64,000 nt of DNA from Paenibacillus rubinfantis (GCF_001486505.1 NZ_LN909064.1:1-64000), one strand, 5' to 3'; positions 26,463-35,667 are shown, numbered from the stretch's first letter. Numbers and translations are program-made. The notes: a model not told the origin generated them from the sequence alone.

Positions 26463-27374
26463 TTACACCGCCTCCTCTTCATGGTTTGCCGTAAGCTGCT
26501 CAAAGGCTTCATCCAGCCGTCCCTGCTCGATCCGTATGTCGTGCACGGGCAGACCGGCGGTAAATAAAGCGGCCAGCGCGGCGTCCGTATCCTCTGTTGT
26601 GACATGGATGCGGCCGTCTTTGCTATAGCATTCCGAGACCGGGGAGAGCGCCAACAGCCGGCTGCGAAGCTCGGGGCCATCGCCTTCGACGAGGAAGGAA
26701 ACCGAGCGTTTGATGATCCGCGATTTGATCGCTTCCGGCGTGCCGTCCGCGACCAGGTTACCCCGGTTAAACAGCAGGATCCGGTCGGCGATGTCGTCGG
26801 CCTCCTGCAGGTAATGCGTTGTGAAGACGATCGTCTTCCCTTGCCCGGCCAGTTGGCGGACGCTGTCCCAGAAGCGCCGCCGAGCGGTGATGTCGAGCCC
26901 AACCGTCGGCTCGTCGAAGAAGACCAGCTCGGGGTTGCCCGCCAAAGCAAGGGCAAAGCTTAGGCTGCGCTTTTGTCCCCCGGACAGCTTCTCGGCATAC
27001 CGGTTCAAATCGGCGGCTCCGAGGCCGGTCAGGCGAACCAGCTCCGCCAGCTCCATCGGGTTCGGATAATAGCTGCGAACGAGCTCCAGGATCTCGCGCA
27101 CTTTAAGCCGGTCCATCACGCTGACCTCCTGCAGCATGGCGCCGGTTTTTTCACGGACCGTCCGGTCTTTGGGATCTCTGCCGAATAGCTTAACCGTTCC
27201 CGCGGTAGGCTCCAGCAAGCCAAGCAGCATCGAGACCGCCGTTGTCTTCCCGGCACCGTTGGGGCCGAGAATCGCGGTGATAGTGCCTTTGGAAATGTCG
27301 AAGGACAGGTGATCGACGGCTTTTTTATCTTTAAATATTTTGCTCACGCCGCTCATTTCAATTAGGGGTTCCAT
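26463..27374 (-). CDS. ABC exporter ATP-binding protein (YvfR-like)
   Basis: The 303-residue ATPase of the exporter. Walker A is GPNGAGKTT at about residues 37-45, the signature is LSGGQKRSLSFALAL, Walker B is LVFFDEPTVGLD, and the H-loop is TTHYLQEADD. The C-terminal third (from about 215) is a CcmA/DrrA-like extension ending in RLDEAFEQLTANHEEEAV. It heads a four-gene minus-strand operon of ATPase, permease, kinase and regulator, with two-base spacing to the permease. Confidence 0.93.
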   Translation of the reverse strand: MEPLIEMSGVSKIFKDKKAVDHLSFDISKGTITAILGPNGAGKTTAVSMLLGLLEPTAGTVKLFGRDPKDRTVREKTGAMLQEVSVMDRLKVREILELVRSYYPNPMELAELVRLTGLGAADLNRYAEKLSGGQKRSLSFALALAGNPELVFFDEPTVGLDITARRRFWDSVRQLAGQGKTIVFTTHYLQEADDIADRILLFNRGNLVADGTPEAIKSRIIKRSVSFLVEGDGPELRSRLLALSPVSECYSKDGRIHVTTEDTDAALAALFTAGLPVHDIRIEQGRLDEAFEQLTANHEEEAV

Positions 27375-27541
27375 GGAATTTCGCCTCCAATTTTTGGTTC
27401 CTCATCTATTAACTCTAGAATAAAGGAACACGGGGTCTCCCGTTAGTAAGGACTGTCATGACTTACAGATGACAATTGTCACCCAAACTTTGGATTGGAA
27501 GAGGTTGGGTACCAAGACCCAAAAATAGTTGAACTTTTCCC

Positions 27542-27557
27542 AATAAGCGCTTACTTA
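27542..27557 (+). promoter_or_regulatory. Candidate cre site before the sugar importer
   Basis: AATAAGCGCTTACTTA contains the symmetric core TAAGCGCTTAC and matches 11 of 14 positions of TGTAAGCGCTTACA. A CcpA site is the likeliest reading; a LacI-family operator is the alternative. Confidence 0.5.
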
Positions 27558-27634
27558 TGGAGTGGGGCAAGATGTATTAAAATATGAATGCGGTTACAAA
27601 ATACCGAGAAATACACAAAAAGGGGAGGCAAAGC

Positions 27635-29041
27635 ATGAAACGCATGAAACGTATGAAACACCTGTTGATCGGGATCTCTGCATTGCTGGTGATGACTACA
27701 GCCCTCACGGCTTGCGGAGGCAACTCCAAGAATGAGTCGTCCTCGAACACGACACCAACGGAAACGAATTCTTCCGCAGGTACAGGTTCTAAAGGTGAAA
27801 AGGTTACCATCAATCTGTGGAGCTTTACGGACGAAATTCCGAATATGACGACAAAATATTTGGAAACGCATCCGGACGCGAACGTTGAGTTCAAAACTAC
27901 GGTTATCGCAACAACGGATGGCGCTTACCAACCTGCGCTTGACCAAGCTCTCGCAGGCGGCGGCAAAGACGCTCCGGACATTTATGCAGCTGAAGCCGCG
28001 TTTGTCCTGAAGTATACACAAGGTGATGCTTCCGGGTATGCAGCGAACTACGCTGACCTGGGCTTGACTGACCAAATGGTTAAGGATGCAGGCATCGCTC
28101 AGTATTCCGTAGATATCGGTAGCAAAGACGGCGAGTTGAAAGGCCTTGGCTACCAAGCAACTGGCGGCGCTTTCATCTACCGTCGTTCGCTGGCGAAAGA
28201 CGTTTTCGGAACGGATGATCCAGCAACGATCAAAACCGAAATTGGTCCTGGTTGGGATAAATTCTTCTCGGCAGCTGAGAAGCTGAAAGCTAAAGGCTAC
28301 GGCATCGTATCTGGTGACGGCGACATGTGGCATGCGATCGAGAACAGCTCCGACAAGGGCTGGATCGTCGACGGCAAACTGCATATCGATCCGAAACGCG
28401 AAGAGTTCCTGGATCTTTCCAAGAAGTTGAAGGACAACGGTTTCCACAACGATACAACGGACTGGACGGAAGCTTGGTATGCTGATATGTCCGGCTCCGG
28501 CGCTCAACCGATCTTCGGGTTCTTTGGACCAGCTTGGTTGATCAACTACGTTATGAATGGGCAAGTTAAAGATACGAACGGGGACTGGGCCGTAACTGAA
28601 CCACCAACAGGCTTCTTCTGGGGCGGCACTTGGTTGTTGGCTAACAAAGACGTAACGAAAGACGAAGCGAAGAAGAAAGCAGTTGCTGACTTCATTAACT
28701 GGATTACCCTGGATACTTCGGAAACTGGCCTTCAATATTTCTGGGCTAACGGTACGATGAAAGAGGGCGAAGCAGGAACGAAGGATAGCGTAGCTTCCTC
28801 CGTGGTTATGTCGAAGTCGAATGGTGAAGTTCCATTACTCGGCGGTCAAAACATGTTTGACGTATTCGTTCCGGCGAACGCGAACGCTTCCGGTAAGAAC
28901 TTGACGCAATACGACGAAACCATCAACAAACTGTGGCGCGATCAAGTTCGTGAATACACGGCAGGCAACAAATCCCGTGACGACGCGATCAAAACCTTCA
29001 AACAACAAGTGAAAGACCAACTTGGCATCGACAGCGAATAA
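27635..29041 (+). CDS. Sugar ABC transporter substrate-binding lipoprotein
   Basis: A 468-residue family 1 solute-binding protein. A basic start MKRMKRMKH leads into a hydrophobic segment and the lipobox LTAC, then a Ser/Asn/Thr-rich linker, so it should be a lipoprotein anchored outside the membrane. VTINLWSFTDEIP and QALAGGGKDAPDIYAAEAAF are typical of the MalE/CycB group. The sugar cannot be named from sequence. The ATG follows GGGGAGG; an upstream in-frame ATG would give an unlikely leader. Codon use is strongly biased, as for abundant binding proteins. Two permease genes follow, but no ATPase gene. Confidence 0.92.
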   Translation: MKRMKRMKHLLIGISALLVMTTALTACGGNSKNESSSNTTPTETNSSAGTGSKGEKVTINLWSFTDEIPNMTTKYLETHPDANVEFKTTVIATTDGAYQPALDQALAGGGKDAPDIYAAEAAFVLKYTQGDASGYAANYADLGLTDQMVKDAGIAQYSVDIGSKDGELKGLGYQATGGAFIYRRSLAKDVFGTDDPATIKTEIGPGWDKFFSAAEKLKAKGYGIVSGDGDMWHAIENSSDKGWIVDGKLHIDPKREEFLDLSKKLKDNGFHNDTTDWTEAWYADMSGSGAQPIFGFFGPAWLINYVMNGQVKDTNGDWAVTEPPTGFFWGGTWLLANKDVTKDEAKKKAVADFINWITLDTSETGLQYFWANGTMKEGEAGTKDSVASSVVMSKSNGEVPLLGGQNMFDVFVPANANASGKNLTQYDETINKLWRDQVREYTAGNKSRDDAIKTFKQQVKDQLGIDSE

Positions 29042-29059
29042 GAATACGCAGGAGATGCG

Positions 29060-29085
29060 AAGGGGCGGGGAGTAACCCGCCCCTT
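29060..29085 (+). terminator. Intercistronic hairpin between binding protein and permease
   Basis: AAGGGGCGGG and CCCGCCCCTTT form a strong stem inside the operon, followed by only a short T stretch. It is likelier a leaky terminator or mRNA-stabilising stem, allowing more binding protein than permease. Confidence 0.7.
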
Positions 29086-29109
29086 TATATCCATGAAAGA
29101 GGTGAGAGC

Positions 29110-30081
29110 ATGCGCCGCAAAGGTGTCAACTATTCCAGATACGGCTACATTTTTACATTGCCATTTGTATTGGCATTTTTGGTTTTTTCACTGTATCCCA
29201 TTTTGTACACGGCTGTTATCGGATTTACGAACATGCAGGGGATCATCCCTAAACCATTAGAAATTTTGGATAACCCTTTTCAGAACTTTAGAGATCTCAT
29301 TTTTGAGAATGCCTCGTTTAAAAAATCATTGATTAACACAGGTCTGCTCTGGGTTATCAACTTTATCCCGCAGATCGCACTTGCGCTTCTTCTCACCGCA
29401 TGGTTCACGAACAAACGCCTGAACGTTAAAGGACAAGGCGCGTTCAAGATCCTGCTCTATATGCCGAATATTATCACTGCAAGTACGATTGCAGTGCTTT
29501 TTAGCTCTTTATTTGCTTACCCGATGGGGCCAATCAACAGTTTGTTCCATTTGTTAGGGTGGTCGGACGCACCGATCAATTTCCTTCAGGATAAGACGAC
29601 GGCGCGGGGGATTGTTTCCTTTATTCAATTCTGGATGTGGTACGGGAACACCATGATCGTTCTGGTGGCAGGCGTTATGGGCATTAACCCGGCGCTCTTC
29701 GAGTCTGCATCCATTGACGGTGCGAACGGTTGGCAAACCTTCTTTAAAATCACGTTGCCAAGTCTTCGTACGATCTTGCTGTATACATTAATCACGTCGA
29801 TGATCGGCGGTTTGACGATGTTCGATATTCCGCAATTGTTCCTGCAAGGCGGACCGGACGACTCCACGCTGACTACAACGATGTTTATTTATGGGCAAGC
29901 GTTTAAAGGAAGCTATTTGTACAACCGCGCTGCAGCGGCAAGTATGCTTCTGTTCATCGTCGCAGCACTTCTGTCCGCCGTATTGTTCTACCTGATGCGG
30001 GACCGTGATGCAGCGAAATTGAAAAAGGTCCTTAAAGAACAAAGAAAAGCTGAACGTGCGGCAGCTAGAGGGGAGGTCTAA
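29110..30081 (+). CDS. Sugar ABC transporter permease (MalF type)
   Basis: A 323-residue inner-membrane permease with six main hydrophobic segments. The EAA-type loop that contacts the ATPase is at about residues 195-215 (ESASIDGANGWQTFFKITLP). A long charged C-terminal tail rich in Lys, Arg and Ala follows the last helix. It starts behind GAGGTGAG and ends three bases before the next permease. Confidence 0.93.
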   Translation: MRRKGVNYSRYGYIFTLPFVLAFLVFSLYPILYTAVIGFTNMQGIIPKPLEILDNPFQNFRDLIFENASFKKSLINTGLLWVINFIPQIALALLLTAWFTNKRLNVKGQGAFKILLYMPNIITASTIAVLFSSLFAYPMGPINSLFHLLGWSDAPINFLQDKTTARGIVSFIQFWMWYGNTMIVLVAGVMGINPALFESASIDGANGWQTFFKITLPSLRTILLYTLITSMIGGLTMFDIPQLFLQGGPDDSTLTTTMFIYGQAFKGSYLYNRAAAASMLLFIVAALLSAVLFYLMRDRDAAKLKKVLKEQRKAERAAARGEV

Positions 30082-30084
30082 GCC

Positions 30085-30939
30085 ATGGAAAAAATTAAAG
30101 AAGGCAGTGCCGTAGCCCTTAGAATTAATCGGACGATTGTTTATGTCGTATGTATTCTGTTGGCGATTCTGAGTATCTTGCCGTTCTGGATCATGTTTGT
30201 CAACGCTACACGTTCCACGGCGGAAATCCAAAGCGGTCTCTCGCTTATTCCTTCGAGTCACATGATGAGCAACTTGAGGGTGTTGTTAGACAAGAGCTTT
30301 GATCCTATCCAAGGCTTCTTAAACTCGTTTATTATTTCAGCATCGGCGACGGCTTTAGCGGTTTATTTCTCATCCCTGACCGCTTACGGGCTTGTGGCTT
30401 ATAATTGGAAGCTGCGTCAATCGTTCTTTACCTTTATCATGTGCGTCATGCTGATTCCGGCTCAAGCGAGCTCGATCGGCTTCTATCAGTTCATGTATAA
30501 ATTGCATTGGACGAATAACTTATTACCATTGATTTTGCCGGCGATTGCGGCACCCGCGATCGTGTTCTTCATGCGTCAATACCTGCTGGCAACCCTCTCG
30601 TTGGAGATCGTAGAGGCTGCGCGGGTGGATGGTTCCGGGGAATTCAGAACCTTTAACCGAATCATCCTGCCGCTGATGATGCCGGCGATTGCAACGCAAG
30701 CGATTTTTGCCTTTGTGGCCAACTGGAACAACCTGTTTATGCCGCTCATTTTGTTGACGGATAAGAGTAAATATACGATGCCGATTATGGTCAGCTTGCT
30801 GCGCGGCGATATTTACAAGACGGAGTTTGGTTCCATCTACATGGGGCTTGCGCTGACGGCGTTGCCGTTGTTTATCGTGTACTTCTTGTTGTCCCGGTAT
30901 ATCATTGCCGGTGTTGCATTGGGTGGCGTTAAAGAATAA
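30085..30939 (+). CDS. Sugar ABC transporter permease (MalG type)
   Basis: A 284-residue partner permease with six hydrophobic segments. Its EAA loop reads EAARVDGSGEFRTFNRIILP and the C-terminal end GVALGGVKE is typical of MalG-like proteins. It completes an importer of one binding protein and two permeases. With no ATPase in the operon, an ATPase from elsewhere must serve it; the MsmX-like protein at 2398 is the obvious candidate. A long terminator hairpin follows. Confidence 0.93.
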   Translation: MEKIKEGSAVALRINRTIVYVVCILLAILSILPFWIMFVNATRSTAEIQSGLSLIPSSHMMSNLRVLLDKSFDPIQGFLNSFIISASATALAVYFSSLTAYGLVAYNWKLRQSFFTFIMCVMLIPAQASSIGFYQFMYKLHWTNNLLPLILPAIAAPAIVFFMRQYLLATLSLEIVEAARVDGSGEFRTFNRIILPLMMPAIATQAIFAFVANWNNLFMPLILLTDKSKYTMPIMVSLLRGDIYKTEFGSIYMGLALTALPLFIVYFLLSRYIIAGVALGGVKE

Positions 30940-30986
30940 ACCAGCACCCGTAGCCAGTCAGTTCGTAATAACCTCCCCTATTAAAT

Positions 30987-31047
30987 AAAAGCCTGTAGAT
31001 TGGCTAGGATGAGTGGAAGGCTCATCCGGCTAATCTACAGGCTTTTT
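30987..31047. terminator. Long bidirectional terminator
   Basis: AAAGCCTGTAGATT and AATCTACAGGCTTT form the outer stem with an inner GATGAG/CTCATC stem, between convergent operons. Confidence 0.9.
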
Positions 31048-31056
31048 GTCGTTGCG

Positions 31057-31797
31057 TTACACAGCCTTGCGTCGGAAGTACAACATGCCGGCTACCAGGA
31101 ACACCAGGAAGCTGCCCAGAACTGTAATCAACAGGCTTTCGTAGGGGAGATTGAAGGCGCCGTACTCGGCTTGACCGCGCGGCATCATGGCCAGAAGCGG
31201 CTGGGCCCACGGGTAGAAGGGGCCAACCTTATCGGAATTGATGATCAGCAGGTTCGGGATCGTCAGCGAGACATTCACCGCCAGCGGGGCGGCAAAGCTG
31301 GACCACACCAGCGATACACCCAACTGCAAGGCGACCAGCGGTAAGCAGGCAACCAGTCCGCCGATCAGGCTGGTGGCGATCATTCCCCAAGGGAATGGCC
31401 CGGTGATGCCCTGGACTAGCGCTACGGTCAGCAGCGCGGCCAAGAACAGCAGTTGAGAGATGGCCAGCAGCCCAAGGGTGACGGTAAACTTGGCCAGGTA
31501 CACCGCGCTGCGTGAGACAGGCAGTACCAACAGCTGCTTCCAGCCGCCGCCGGTGTGCTCGTAACGGCACAGGAACGACGGGAACAGGCCGGACATGATC
31601 GGCAGGAACAGGAGCGCGTGCAGCATCGACATGCCGCTGATCAGCAGCGGCCAGGCTCTTGCATCTAAGCTGTCCGGCAGATCAAGCAGGACGCCGATTA
31701 AGGCGGACAACGCTGGACTGGCCAAGAGGACGAGCCACACGCGGGATCGTGCCATCTTGAGGCGTTCGGCGGCCAGGACGTTCAGGAAGGTTCTCAT
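31057..31797 (-). CDS. ABC-2 permease, lantibiotic-immunity type (LanG-like)
   Basis: A 246-residue membrane protein with about six hydrophobic segments and the conserved TGGGWKQLLVLPVSR stretch. That stretch is typical of the paired EG permeases of lantibiotic-protection exporters (MutG/SpaG). It is the last gene of the operon and probably forms a heterodimer with the permease encoded immediately upstream. It starts one base after that gene ends. No lantibiotic biosynthesis gene is present in the window, so it is likely a resistance module for peptides made by other cells. Confidence 0.85.
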   Translation of the reverse strand: MRTFLNVLAAERLKMARSRVWLVLLASPALSALIGVLLDLPDSLDARAWPLLISGMSMLHALLFLPIMSGLFPSFLCRYEHTGGGWKQLLVLPVSRSAVYLAKFTVTLGLLAISQLLFLAALLTVALVQGITGPFPWGMIATSLIGGLVACLPLVALQLGVSLVWSSFAAPLAVNVSLTIPNLLIINSDKVGPFYPWAQPLLAMMPRGQAEYGAFNLPYESLLITVLGSFLVFLVAGMLYFRRKAV

Positions 31798-31798
31798 C

Positions 31799-32515
31799 TT
31801 AGTCCACGTCCTTTCGGTTGAAATGAATGAGCCCGATCAGCAGGATCACCGCTCCGACGGCGAGGCCGGCGGCTACGAACCACTCGCGGTGCGGGCCGAA
31901 GAACCCGAATAACGGCCAGTTCAGCGGAAACCATTCCGACAGATTCATCGTGAACGGTGAAATAATTGAGATCGTCACGCCAAGGGATACCGGAAGCGCC
32001 TGATTGCGATACGCCAGCGACAGCCAAAGCTGCAAGGCCAACAGCGGAAGCGCGGCAAACAGCGGATAAAAGCCCTGGCGTGCTAAATCCAGATAAGGGA
32101 GCGCGGAGAGGTCGAAGCCAAAGATCAGCCCCAGAGTCACCGTGGCGGCTGATAACAACGCGCACGATACGCACAGCAACAGAAAGCACAGCAGGAACTT
32201 GGCGCTAAACACCGCGGTTCGGGTGATCGGCAGAGCCAGAAGCTGCTTTAAAGAGCTCACTTGGTGCTCTACATTGGCGACCAACGAGCTAATTAGCGTA
32301 CAGCCGAGATATAAAGCGATCGGGACGAAAAACGAGATGTTTTCCAGTAGACCGCCCCACGGATCACTGGCGTGCTGCTTCATCATCCAATCAAAGCGCA
32401 GCCCGTAATTCAGCGCCTGCATGGTAACGAGTCCAAGCGGCGCGAGAAAGATCAGGAACCAGATGCCTTTGCGCCGGATCTTCAGGAAGTCGGCCGAGAG
32501 GGAGCGCAACATCAT
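31799..32515 (-). CDS. ABC-2 permease, lantibiotic-immunity type (LanE-like)
   Basis: A 238-residue membrane protein with six hydrophobic segments. The segment EHQVSSLKQLLALPITRTAV is the counterpart of the motif in the partner permease. It overlaps the ATPase gene by four bases (ATGA), which implies coupled translation. Its expected role is half of the membrane channel of a peptide-antibiotic exporter. Confidence 0.86.
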   Translation of the reverse strand: MMLRSLSADFLKIRRKGIWFLIFLAPLGLVTMQALNYGLRFDWMMKQHASDPWGGLLENISFFVPIALYLGCTLISSLVANVEHQVSSLKQLLALPITRTAVFSAKFLLCFLLLCVSCALLSAATVTLGLIFGFDLSALPYLDLARQGFYPLFAALPLLALQLWLSLAYRNQALPVSLGVTISIISPFTMNLSEWFPLNWPLFGFFGPHREWFVAAGLAVGAVILLIGLIHFNRKDVD

Positions 32516-33426
32516 ACCGCGGCCCCCTCCCCAATCACCTGCATGAAGATATCCTCAAGCGATTTCTTCTTCTGCTCCACGCGGTAGATGGAATGTCCGT
32601 TTTCTACCAGCCGTTTGACCAGGTGGGCGACTTGGGCGTCGGCCATGCCTGGGAACGAAAGGGTACCGCTTTGCAGCTTGCCAACTGCGCCCAGATCGCG
32701 GGCAATCCACAGCGCTTGATCCGGCTCCGAGACGACAAGCTCCATGTCGTGTGCTGATCTCAGCCGCAGATTGTCGATCGTATCCTGGAACACCATCCGG
32801 CCTTCGCGGATGATGCCTACCTTGCTGGCCATCAGCTCCATTTCGCCGAGCAGATGGCTGGACACCAGCACGGTGATGCCGTACTTCTGCGGCATGCTCT
32901 TGATCAATTCACGGATTTCGTGGATGCCGGACGGGTCCAGCCCGTTGGTGGGCTCATCCAGAATGAGCAGCTCGGGATGGCCGAGCAGCGACGCTGCGAT
33001 ACCCAGGCGCTGCTTCATCCCGAGGGAGAAGCCTTTTACCGGCCGACGCGCTTCGCTGGTCAGCGAGACGATGTCCAGCACCTCATCGATACGTGACTTC
33101 GGCACCTGAAGAATGCGGCGAATGGCCTCCAAATTATCGATGGCGCTCAAATGCCCGTAGTAAGAAGGGGATTCGACCAGCGAACCGATGCGGCGCAGAA
33201 TCGCCAGCTTGTCTCGCTGCAGCTCGCTGCCGAAGATGTGAATGGAACCCGAAGTCGGCTGGATTAAGCCAAGCAGCATGCGGATCGTTGTCGTTTTCCC
33301 GGCGCCGTTGGGCCCGAGGAAACCGTAGATGTCCCCTTTAGCGATTTCCAGGTTTAAATGGTCTACCGCGGCGCGGCCGCGGTATTTTTTCGTTAAGCCT
33401 TCCGTTTGAATGATCATTTCACTCAC
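32512..33426 (-). CDS. ABC ATPase, lantibiotic-immunity/bacitracin type (LanF/BcrA-like)
   Basis: A 304-residue ATPase. Walker A is GPNGAGKTT at about residues 38-46, the signature is FSLGMKQRLGIAASLLG (LSGGQ degenerated to FSLGM, usual in this subgroup), Walker B is LLILDEPTNGLDP, and the H-loop is SSHLLGEMEL. The C-terminal extension ends KKKSLEDIFMQVIGEG, typical of BcrA/LanF. The GTG start follows GAGGTGAT. Confidence 0.93.
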   Translation of the reverse strand: MSEMIIQTEGLTKKYRGRAAVDHLNLEIAKGDIYGFLGPNGAGKTTTIRMLLGLIQPTSGSIHIFGSELQRDKLAILRRIGSLVESPSYYGHLSAIDNLEAIRRILQVPKSRIDEVLDIVSLTSEARRPVKGFSLGMKQRLGIAASLLGHPELLILDEPTNGLDPSGIHEIRELIKSMPQKYGITVLVSSHLLGEMELMASKVGIIREGRMVFQDTIDNLRLRSAHDMELVVSEPDQALWIARDLGAVGKLQSGTLSFPGMADAQVAHLVKRLVENGHSIYRVEQKKKSLEDIFMQVIGEGAAV

Positions 33427-33486
33427 GATTTATCACCTCGGAAATGATCATATCGTCCGGAGGTTAAAGACAAAGCCAGGGGAAGT

Positions 33487-34893
33487 TTAAGATTCGTTTA
33501 ATTTTTGAGAGGGATAAAGATATACTTTGGTTCCCGTATCTGTGGATACCGTGTCCCGGGCCAGCCCCATTTCTCGCAGCAGCAGATCTACGATCTGCAG
33601 GCCTAACCCCGCTCCTGAGGCGGAGGAAACGGCCTGCATCCCGGGGCCCTGGTCGCTGATGACGAGGGCTCTGGCACCACCCCGGGGTTCTACTGCAATC
33701 CCGGCATAACGTCCTGAACCGGCATGGCGAACCAGGTTTTGAAACAGATTATCCAGGACTCGGCGGAAGCCCTGGGCGTCAATCTTCCAGTACAGCGGCT
33801 CCTCGGGCAACTCAATATCGGCGGTGATACCGGCTTTCTCCCAGACCGGGTACCAGGCAGCAGCGCTCTCCCGCACCAGCCGCAGCACATCCAGCCGCTC
33901 GATCGTCATGGCATACCGTCCGCTGGAGAGCAGGTTGTACGATAATAGATGGTCCATCAGGCCGGATAAATCGCTGATTTTCGTCTCCATCAAGGCCAGC
34001 GATTGCTGGCCCTGCTCCGTTAAGGACTCCTGGCGGAGTGAATACAAGTGGCTGCCCAGGACGGTCAGCGGCGTGCGCAGGTCATGCGACAGGTGGCTGA
34101 TGAGACTTTTGCGCAGCTCTTCTTCCTCGTGTTCCCGTTGGCGGCTGTCCTTCAGTTCGAACACCATATCGTTAAAGGCTTGCTCCAATCGGCCGATTTC
34201 GTCCGCACGCCCCTGCTGAATAGGAGAAGGCAGCCCGTCGGGGCCCTGGCGGGTCATCCCGGCTTCCAAACGCAGCAGCCGTTTGCGGATGTCGCTGAAG
34301 AACAGGTAGGACAGCAGTACAAACGCCCCCAGCAAGATCGCTAAAAATACGCCGTAAAAACGGCTGTCGCTTGACCGGCCGTCGGCTTGGATCACCATAA
34401 ATTTACGCGGAAGCTCCAGTACCATGAAGCCTTGCTTAGCCTGTTCGTCCCCGCCAATAAAAGCAACGACCGTAAAAGGGTCGGCATCCACGCGTTGCTT
34501 CATAAAAGCGATGGTGTCCTCCAGGGACCACTGTTTGGGCACCGTTTCCTGTTCGGGCAATTGCAGGCGAGTCTGGCCGGCTGTGTTGACCCAATAAAGT
34601 GCAGCGTCGGGATACCGCTTCTTCAGCTCTCGGAGCTTACTGTCGACCGCTTCGGGGGAAGCCCCTTTCAGCTCGGCGGCAGCTTGGTGCCAAGCGGATT
34701 CGATGTCGTTCCCTGTGCCGTAAGGGCGTTTGTTCTGGATCACCTGATCCGGGTTCATCAATAAATTAACGCTCCATGAAGCGAGAAAACTAACCGGAAT
34801 AAGGACGGGGATAAAAACGAAGGCCACCACCAGGATCAGGACGTATCGCGTCAGCAGCGATTTACGGAATTTACGAACCGGTCGGAACTTCAT
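33487..34893 (-). CDS. Sensor histidine kinase of the exporter operon
   Basis: A 468-residue kinase. Two membrane segments (about residues 14-44 and 195-215) flank an extracytoplasmic sensor domain of some 150 residues. Then come a HAMP-like linker, the phosphorylated histidine in SHLSHDLRTPLTVLGSHL, and the ATPase boxes FRRVLDNLFQNLVRHA, SDQGPGM and GAGLGLQIV. I chose the ATG overlapping the response-regulator stop (ATGA), which yields MKFRPVRKFRK directly before the first membrane helix; a longer frame adds a low-complexity leader. A kinase with a large extracytoplasmic loop can sense a ligand directly, unlike the BceS type. Confidence 0.9.
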   Translation of the reverse strand: MKFRPVRKFRKSLLTRYVLILVVAFVFIPVLIPVSFLASWSVNLLMNPDQVIQNKRPYGTGNDIESAWHQAAAELKGASPEAVDSKLRELKKRYPDAALYWVNTAGQTRLQLPEQETVPKQWSLEDTIAFMKQRVDADPFTVVAFIGGDEQAKQGFMVLELPRKFMVIQADGRSSDSRFYGVFLAILLGAFVLLSYLFFSDIRKRLLRLEAGMTRQGPDGLPSPIQQGRADEIGRLEQAFNDMVFELKDSRQREHEEEELRKSLISHLSHDLRTPLTVLGSHLYSLRQESLTEQGQQSLALMETKISDLSGLMDHLLSYNLLSSGRYAMTIERLDVLRLVRESAAAWYPVWEKAGITADIELPEEPLYWKIDAQGFRRVLDNLFQNLVRHAGSGRYAGIAVEPRGGARALVISDQGPGMQAVSSASGAGLGLQIVDLLLREMGLARDTVSTDTGTKVYLYPSQKLNES

Positions 34894-35573
34894 GCTCTCA
34901 CCCGATAGCCGATCCCCCGGATCGTCTCGATTACTTCGGGATTCGCGGGATCCTGCTCCAGCTTCTCGCGCAGATGGCGGATATGGACCATCAAGGTTTT
35001 GTCCCCGTCTAGGTACGGCTCGTTCCATACCGCCTCGTAGATCTGCTCCTTGGTCAGGATTTGCCCGAGATGGCGCAGCAAGTAGGCAAAAATGTGAAAC
35101 TGCTTGCCGGTTAACACGATTTCTTCGCCGGTGTTCTGATCGAGGATCCGGTTTTCCTTCTCATACACCAGCAAATGCTTAAGACGCAGCGGTTCCGGGT
35201 CAGCGGAACCCCCGCTGCGGCGCAGCAGCACCTCGATTCGGGCTGCCAGCTCGTCCGGATGGAACGGCTTCGTCAAATAGTCGTCGGCGAATTTGAGCCC
35301 CTGCAGCTTGTCGTCGATCGAGGTTCGGGCCGACAACATGAGCACCGGAAGCTCCGGGTATTGCTGCTTTAACCGTCCTCCTATCGTGAACCCGTCCAGA
35401 CCCGGCAGCATGACATCGAGGATGACAAGCTGGCAGTCGGCGGCCTTCTCCACGGCTTGTTCCCCGCTCTTTAGCCAATTAACGGCATATCCACGGTCCT
35501 GCAGGTTGGAGCTCACCCATTCTCCGATTTCGAGATCGTCTTCAATATATAGCAAGTTCGTAATAGGCATCAT
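34890..35573 (-). CDS. OmpR/PhoB-type response regulator
   Basis: A 227-residue regulator. The receiver has NLLYIEDDLEIGEW, the phosphoacceptor segment LVILDVMLPGLDGFTIG, and SARTS and TKPFHPDELAARIEVLLRR. The winged-helix domain includes LTGKQFHIFAYLLRH and GYRVRA at the end. The ATG chosen is preceded by AGGAGG at six bases; a second ATG follows at once, and a longer leader is unlikely. It begins the five-gene regulator-kinase-FEG operon, an arrangement like spaRK/spaFEG immunity regions. Confidence 0.93.
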   Translation of the reverse strand: MMPITNLLYIEDDLEIGEWVSSNLQDRGYAVNWLKSGEQAVEKAADCQLVILDVMLPGLDGFTIGGRLKQQYPELPVLMLSARTSIDDKLQGLKFADDYLTKPFHPDELAARIEVLLRRSGGSADPEPLRLKHLLVYEKENRILDQNTGEEIVLTGKQFHIFAYLLRHLGQILTKEQIYEAVWNEPYLDGDKTLMVHIRHLREKLEQDPANPEVIETIRGIGYRVRA

Positions 35574-35649
35574 AGCATTCCTCCTGTTTCTATTTTGGCA
35601 AAAGACGAAGCAAAAAGAAACGGGAGTATACACGATTCGCTTGAATAAT

Positions 35650-35667
35650 TTGTGATTGCAATCACAA
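35650..35667. promoter_or_regulatory. CRP/FNR-type operator (perfect palindrome)
   Basis: TTGTGATTGCAATCACAA is an 18-bp perfect palindrome containing TGTGA-N6-TCACA, the known FNR/CRP-class site. A TATGCT element at 35683 is about 30 bases downstream, which fits an activated promoter for the gene at 35776. The regulator is not encoded in the window. Confidence 0.7.
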
